This document shows, one piece after another, positions 7,773 to 10,640 of a DNA stretch of 10,640 bases (its first letter is position 1; each line of letters starts with the position of its first letter). Under the pieces are notes generated by a model that had not been told where the DNA came from, did not search any database, and was given only the letters and a program-made list of their open reading frames with translations. This DNA is from CAYOEZ01 sp964402955 (GTDB taxonomy: Bacteria > Chloroflexota > DTOL01 > DAOUCN01), in assembly GCA_964402955.1 (NCBI GenBank), contig CAYOEZ010000176.1, positions 1 through 10,640 of the forward strand, in the 5' to 3' direction. The position numbers and the translations under genes are program-made.

Positions 7773-8193
7773 ACGCGTCTTCGCGGACACGAATCTGTTC
7801 CTGCGCTATCTCACCAACGATGTGCCACAACAGGCAGATGCCGTCGAGCAACTGCTTCGACAGGCAGCCGCCGGAGATGTCATCTTGGTGACGAATAGTC
7901 TGGTGATGGCGGAAATCGTGTGGACGCTCGGATCGTTCTATCACCTCGAGCAAGATGACATCCGAGAGAAAGTGCTGGCGATCCTGAATACCCCAGGCAT
8001 GGAGGTTGTGGACGGCGAACTAGTTTTGCAGGCCATCACCTGGTGGGTGCAGAAAGACGTCGATTTCATCGATGCTTACAATGCTGCCTGGCTCCTGGCT
8101 CACGGACTGGACGTGATTTCCACTTTCGATCATACGCACTTCTCGCGCCTGGATGGTGTCAAAGTCTGGACGCCTGGCGAAGGCAGGCCTTAG
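7762..8193 (+). CDS. PIN-domain ribonuclease toxin (VapC-like)
   Basis: A 143-aa protein that fits a full-length PIN domain. The acidic metal-binding residues are visible: Asp9 in FADTNLFLRYL, the Glu in NSLVMAEIVWTL, the Asp in VDFIDAYNAAWLL and the Asp in ISTFDHTHF. The set is complete, so an active Mg2+-dependent RNase is likely; VapC-type toxins usually cut tRNA or rRNA, but the target here is unknown. ATG 7762 is chosen because the domain begins a few residues later and AAAAGG lies 9 nt upstream; an earlier in-frame ATG would sit inside the antitoxin gene without similarity. It is the second gene of the toxin-antitoxin operon. Its stop is 31 nt before repeat copy B. Confidence 0.9.
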   Translation: MRPERVFADTNLFLRYLTNDVPQQADAVEQLLRQAAAGDVILVTNSLVMAEIVWTLGSFYHLEQDDIREKVLAILNTPGMEVVDGELVLQAITWWVQKDVDFIDAYNAAWLLAHGLDVISTFDHTHFSRLDGVKVWTPGEGRP

Positions 8194-8224
8194 CGCGCAA
8201 CTGGCAAGGACCCTCACGGTATTG

Positions 8225-8292
8225 GCTGTCTCGATATCCCCCCTGGTCAGTTTTGCCGCATTGTACCACAGAGGCCCGCATAACGCAAAGCG
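8225..8292. repeat. direct repeat copy B (duplicate of cysC promoter segment)
   Basis: A 68-nt copy of 7334-7400 in the same orientation. It keeps the -10-like TACAAT (8260-8265, minus strand) and a -35-like TTTGCG (8284-8289) at the same 18-nt spacing, but no start codon follows: reading minus it runs into the 3' end of the PIN gene. It begins only 3 nt after the stop of RM tail 1. The intervening stretch 8194-8224 holds no gene. Confidence 0.85.
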
Positions 8293-8294
8293 CC

Positions 8295-8417
8295 TCACGC
8301 TCCGCTGCCTCCCTCCACCACCCCTATCTCCTCCTCCGTCAGCCCATACAGCTCATACACCAGGCGGTCGATCTGCTTGTCCGTGGCGTCGATCTGCCGC
8401 TGCATGGCCGTCTTGTC
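8295..8417 (-). pseudogene. RM tail 1: C-terminal remnant of a type IIG restriction/methylase gene
   Basis: The minus strand encodes DKTAMQRQIDATDKQIDRLV followed by YELYGLTEEEIGVVE and a TGA stop at 8295. This is the typical C-terminus of Eco57I-like type IIG restriction enzymes and related N6-adenine methylases. Similarity to tail 2 ends near 8417, only 13 nt before the DUF4062 stop, and nothing of the catalytic part is present, so it is a fragment without its own start. At 8313-8367 it matches tail 3 (10586-10640) at 51 of 55 bases, showing recent common origin. Confidence 0.75.
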
Positions 8418-8430
8418 CGGCTCTATCCCG

Positions 8431-9648
8431 CTAGACTGGCACCTGGGACTCGCCATCTGGCTTGTCACAAATGCTCTGCAGGCCTCCCTCGATCTCCGGG
8501 ATGACAGTGAGTGCCTGGTCCACGGCAGCAATGTAGGCGTCCAAGACCTCAATCATGTCACGCTTTGCTTGATTCAGATGACTCGTCATTCTGGGTATGC
8601 TCGCAACTTGTGCGCGCAGGGAGGCCATCGCCTCTTGATGCGGAGCAGCCGCTGACCGCAGCCCCTGCACCGCCTCCAGTGCCTGGACCAGTTGTTCCCT
8701 GTCTGCCGACTGAATCGGCCAATCTGGCAGGATTGATACAACCCTGCTGGAGGCATCCAGCGCGTTGTATAGGGATTCCCTTAGGATCGGGACATCTGGA
8801 CTCAGGTCCGCAGCGAATTCCTGCATGAGTTCAGCCATTTGGTTGACAGATCTCTTTGACTCTGCCAAGCTGTCTCCCCCAGAGTGTTTCTTGGACTCGG
8901 CCTGGATCGCTGCTATCCCTTCAGTCATGGTGTCCAGTCCCCGTTTCAAGTGGACCATGACCTCAGTAGCCTTGCCAGACTCAGTGTTGGCCTTTTCGAG
9001 CAGATCAATCACACCCGCCTCGTCGCCGGACGGCGACAATGGAACTGCAGGTGGCGTTTCCTGTGCTGCTACTGGTGCTCTGACCGTCCCGCCTGTGGGC
9101 CGAATGCTCGTTCCCCAGGATTTCGCGCCTGCTTGTATCTGGCGGCTCAAGTGCACCCTCACAAGGTGCACGAACTCATCGACGGTCTTGAAAGTAGAGT
9201 ACAAGTTGTGTTCTCCGAGTCTTTGTCGGAAGGCGTGAACGCGATCCAACTGCTTCCCGTCGATTTGGTCAGGAGACAGATCACCTGTCTTGAAGTAGAA
9301 CATGATCCGGACCCCATCCGGATTGGTCTGCCATCGCGCGTAAGCTCTGTCGAATTCCTCCTCTGTTCCAGACTCGGCGCGAGGTGTTGGCGTACCAAAC
9401 CGTGCCCAAAGCAGTCCTATAAAGATGTCATAGTCGTCCCCGATTTGTTGGTTTATGACTGCCTGCGGATCCGACGCCGCTGCGGGAAAGGCGTGGGTTC
9501 CCTCTGTTACAAGCTCAAGCACTACTCCGTATTGTCCACACCAGACCTTGTTCAGTTCTTCAACAACATGTCCGAGCGCGTCACATTCCTCTTTGAGGTC
9601 CGCTGGCGAGGCAACGAATATTCGCAGGCCAATCAGATTCCTCGGCAT
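8431..9648 (-). CDS. DUF4062 protein with long helical C-terminal region (possible defence effector)
   Basis: A 405-aa protein. Residues 1 to about 165 match the DUF4062 pattern: LRIFVASPADLKEECDALGHVVEELN, then DDYDIFIGLLWARFGTPT and SGTEEEFDRAY, a TIR/nucleotide-glycosidase-like alpha/beta fold often found at the N-terminus of STAND-type and other antiviral proteins. A proline/threonine-rich linker (about 175-205) leads to a helical region (about 210-395) rich in Ala, Glu, Gln and Lys with no transmembrane segment, resembling coiled-coil sensor or oligomerisation regions. No NTPase motif is visible. ATG 9648 is chosen because GGGAGG lies 6 nt upstream, better than the ATG at 9669, which has none. 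It lies between two relic RM tails in the same orientation, beside a toxin-antitoxin pair. Defence is inferred from fold and neighbourhood only. Confidence 0.75.
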   Translation of the reverse strand: MPRNLIGLRIFVASPADLKEECDALGHVVEELNKVWCGQYGVVLELVTEGTHAFPAAASDPQAVINQQIGDDYDIFIGLLWARFGTPTPRAESGTEEEFDRAYARWQTNPDGVRIMFYFKTGDLSPDQIDGKQLDRVHAFRQRLGEHNLYSTFKTVDEFVHLVRVHLSRQIQAGAKSWGTSIRPTGGTVRAPVAAQETPPAVPLSPSGDEAGVIDLLEKANTESGKATEVMVHLKRGLDTMTEGIAAIQAESKKHSGGDSLAESKRSVNQMAELMQEFAADLSPDVPILRESLYNALDASSRVVSILPDWPIQSADREQLVQALEAVQGLRSAAAPHQEAMASLRAQVASIPRMTSHLNQAKRDMIEVLDAYIAAVDQALTVIPEIEGGLQSICDKPDGESQVPV

Positions 9649-9654
9649 GGCTTT

Positions 9655-9660
9655 CCTCCC
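9655..9660 (-). promoter_or_regulatory. ribosome-binding site fixing the DUF4062 start
   Basis: GGGAGG on the minus strand, 6 nt before ATG 9648. The in-frame ATG at 9669 has no comparable site, so the shorter 405-aa product is preferred. Confidence 0.75.
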
Positions 9661-9738
9661 TGTACTCATAAGGCACTGCTGATGGATAACAGTGCTCTGG
9701 CGTATGGCCTCCTGCCCGCTATCGCGAATCGACAGCAG

Positions 9739-9765
9739 CGTGACACATGCACAACATGTGTCACG
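9739..9765. promoter_or_regulatory. perfect dyad upstream of the DUF4062 gene
   Basis: Two perfect 11-nt arms (9739-9749 and 9755-9765) around a 5-nt spacer. It lies about 90 nt upstream of the DUF4062 start and about 100 nt past the stop of RM tail 2. No T-run follows on either strand, so an operator for a dimeric regulator is as likely as a terminator hairpin. No regulator gene of matching type is in the window apart from the AbrB-like antitoxin. I see no confident promoter hexamers for the DUF4062 gene in 9661-9740. Confidence 0.5.
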
Positions 9766-9868
9766 ACCCGGTCATTGGCTTCTCGACCTTGGCAGGCACT
9801 ATGTGCTACCTCTGTTCATGCTCTCCCTGCGGCCCCGGCTACCAGCGCGCCAGATAGCATCGGTCTCG

Positions 9869-10038
9869 CTAGGATGCCTGTTTCGCCACGCCGCTCTCCT
9901 CCTCCCTTTGTCCACGGAACCCGTATGCCAGCCGGTCGTCTGCTTGTCTGTGGCGTCGATCTGGCGTTGGATGGGTGTCTTGTCGAAGGCGGTGTTGGCG
10001 GCAGCAAGGCTGAAACGGGCATCCAAGAGCAGTGGGGG
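9869..10038 (-). pseudogene. RM tail 2: frameshifted C-terminal remnant of a type IIG restriction/methylase gene
   Basis: The minus strand reads LLLDARFSLAAANTAFDKTP then IQRQIDATDKQ, matching the end of type IIG RM proteins. A single base is missing between 9938 and 9939 compared with tail 1; restoring it gives IDRLAYGFRGQREEESGV and a stop at 9869, which lines up residue for residue with IDRLVYELYGLTEEEIGV. A TAG at 10039 blocks the upstream frame. This is a decayed copy, older and more diverged than tails 1 and 3. The rest of 9649-10086 holds no gene I can support. Confidence 0.7.
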
Positions 10039-10086
10039 CTACGGCGCCACTATGTCCTAACGGTGTTGCGTCTGGTCAACTCGAAC

Positions 10087-10317
10087 TCAATGCTCGGTAT
10101 CCTTGGGTGGGTTGGGGTCCTGGCCGAAGCTGTCGCTGCTGCGGATTCTGCCGTCTGGTCGATGCACGATCAACTCGAGGTGCTCTTCTTTAGCCACATC
10201 CCTGGCCACATCGCTGGCTTGCTCTTGAGTCTGTCTCACGGCTAGCGGTTGGGACTGCCCAGGCTTCGTTACCGCCCAATCGTCTCCGTATGGGACAACG
10301 TGAATCTGCCTTCTCAT
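10087..10317 (-). CDS. DUF2188 small protein
   Basis: A 76-aa protein with the DUF2188 pattern: HVVPYGDDWAVTKPGQSQPL near the start, an alanine-rich helix with AKEEHLELIVH, then PDGRIRSSDSFGQDPNPP near the end. The family is small, soluble and of unknown function, common as a stand-alone gene in mobile and defence-associated regions. ATG 10317 is chosen because GGAGG lies 5 nt upstream; the alternative ATG at 10329 overlaps that site. It has its own strong promoter and stands alone between RM tail 2 and RM tail 3 on the same strand. The 5' UTR is about 45 nt. Confidence 0.8.
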   Translation of the reverse strand: MRRQIHVVPYGDDWAVTKPGQSQPLAVRQTQEQASDVARDVAKEEHLELIVHRPDGRIRSSDSFGQDPNPPKDTEH

Positions 10318-10322
10318 TTCTA

Positions 10323-10327
10323 CCTCC
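10323..10327 (-). promoter_or_regulatory. ribosome-binding site fixing the DUF2188 start
   Basis: GGAGG on the minus strand, 5 nt before ATG 10317. It overlaps the alternative ATG at 10329 and thus rules that start out. Confidence 0.75.
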
Positions 10328-10367
10328 ATTCAACCTGTCTGTAACCCAATATCCATAGCCCCTTCAG

Positions 10368-10396
10368 ATTATAGCACATTAGTTCTATGTTGACAA
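10368..10396 (-). promoter_or_regulatory. strong sigma70 promoter of the DUF2188 gene
   Basis: On the minus strand, TTGTCA (10391-10396) and TATAAT (10368-10373) are separated by exactly 17 nt, with TGC before the -10 forming an extended -10. One mismatch to consensus. It lies about 50 nt upstream of the DUF2188 start in a locally AT-rich stretch. Confidence 0.75.
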
Positions 10397-10458
10397 GCAG
10401 AAACTGACTTCTTTCTTCACACCGTCTTCATGGCTGTTTCACAACTGTGTGGCAGCCC

Positions 10459-10492
10459 AGACCCCCGAAATCTTCGAAGATTTCGGGGGTCT
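10459..10492. repeat. perfect 34-nt palindrome (hairpin)
   Basis: A perfect self-complementary sequence centred on TCTTCGAAGA (10471-10480), with GACCCCCGAAA and TTTCGGGGGTC as outer arms. It lies about 80 nt past the stop of RM tail 3 and about 60 nt upstream of the DUF2188 promoter, so it may terminate transcription from the right-hand gene. There is no T-run; it could also be a dispersed palindromic repeat. Otherwise 10330-10570 holds only the DUF2188 promoter. Confidence 0.6.
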
Positions 10493-10570
10493 CAGGCCAA
10501 TCTCATCCGAGGGTGTGGGCCACGACACATGGGGACTAGGTTGGCGTATTCCCTCTCACCTGTTCCCACC

Positions 10571-10640
10571 CTACCCCGCGCCTTCCTCCACCACCCCTAT
10601 CTCCTCCGCCGTCAGCCCGTACAGCTCGTACACCAGCCGG
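10571..10640 (-). CDS. RM tail 3: C-terminus of a type IIG restriction/methylase gene (partial, runs off window)
   Basis: The last 22 codons on the minus strand read RLVYELYGLTAEEIGVVEEG plus two residues and end at TAG 10571. The match to tail 1 and to the general C-terminus of Eco57I-like type IIG restriction-modification proteins is clear. The body of the gene lies outside the window, so this may be an intact methylase/endonuclease or a third fragment. No frame damage is visible in the part seen. Confidence 0.55.
   Translation of the reverse strand, partial: RLVYELYGLTAEEIGVVEEGAG

Noticed and set aside
8020..8298. Minus-strand 92-aa frame across the PIN gene end and repeat B, as a gene driven by copy B
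   Set aside because: It starts upstream of the promoter-like element and is antisense to the PIN gene without similarity to any family.
8295..8552. Minus-strand 85-aa frame as an intact gene ending in RM tail 1
   Set aside because: Its first half is the DUF4062 3' end in another frame; only the tail part shows homology.
9785..10075. Possible short repeat around CACTATGT (near 9800 and 10050)
   Set aside because: Only about 15 of 20 bases agree with no further extension; too weak to call.
8884..10245. Plus-strand open frame of 453 aa
   Set aside because: Runs antisense through the DUF4062, RM tail 2 and DUF2188 genes; Cys/Arg-rich composition, no recognisable domain.
1..10640. CRISPR array, tRNA, rRNA or insertion sequence
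   Set aside because: No regularly spaced repeats, no cloverleaf or rRNA-like stretch, and no transposase frame were seen.

Overview
The window looks like a piece of a GC-rich bacterial chromosome. The gene styles (an O-antigen-ligase-like protein fused to TPRs, an alkaline-phosphatase-family protein ending in an LGYL-type tail, AbrB/PIN modules, repeated tails of type IIG restriction genes) suggest a Chloroflexota-like organism. That is inference from gene flavour only; there is no rRNA or tRNA here to test it.

Left and centre (125-7333, all minus strand): a five-gene surface-polysaccharide operon. In transcription order it is APS kinase (cysC), a polytopic O-antigen ligase/polymerase-like protein with C-terminal TPRs, a GT4 glycosyltransferase, a GT2 glycosyltransferase, and an alkaline-phosphatase-superfamily hydrolase/transferase. 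Gaps are short (74, 55, a 17-nt overlap, 17 nt). A promoter lies just upstream of cysC, and a long perfect hairpin (56-116) closes the operon, with a second small hairpin beside it. The set points to making, joining and possibly sulfating or otherwise modifying an exported glycan. No sulfotransferase is visible in the window.

Centre-right (7400-8193, plus strand): an AbrB-type antitoxin and a PIN-domain (VapC-like) toxin, overlapping by 11 nt and driven by a perfect TTGACA-N17-TATAAT promoter. The module is bracketed by two direct copies (about 88% identical) of a 67-68-nt segment. One copy is the cysC promoter/leader.

Right (8295-10640, minus strand): an accessory zone. It holds a DUF4062 protein with a long helical C-terminal half (possible defence effector), a small DUF2188 protein with its own strong promoter, and three same-orientation copies of the C-terminal tail of a type IIG restriction-modification (Eco57I-like methylase) gene. 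The order is tail 1, DUF4062, tail 2, DUF2188, tail 3, so each cargo gene sits between two RM tails. Tail 1 and tail 2 are relics (tail 2 has a one-base deletion); tail 3 runs off the window and may belong to an intact gene. Together with the promoter-duplicate-bounded toxin-antitoxin pair, this suggests an exchange hotspot where homologous short segments delimit swappable genes. That layout is the most unusual thing in the window.
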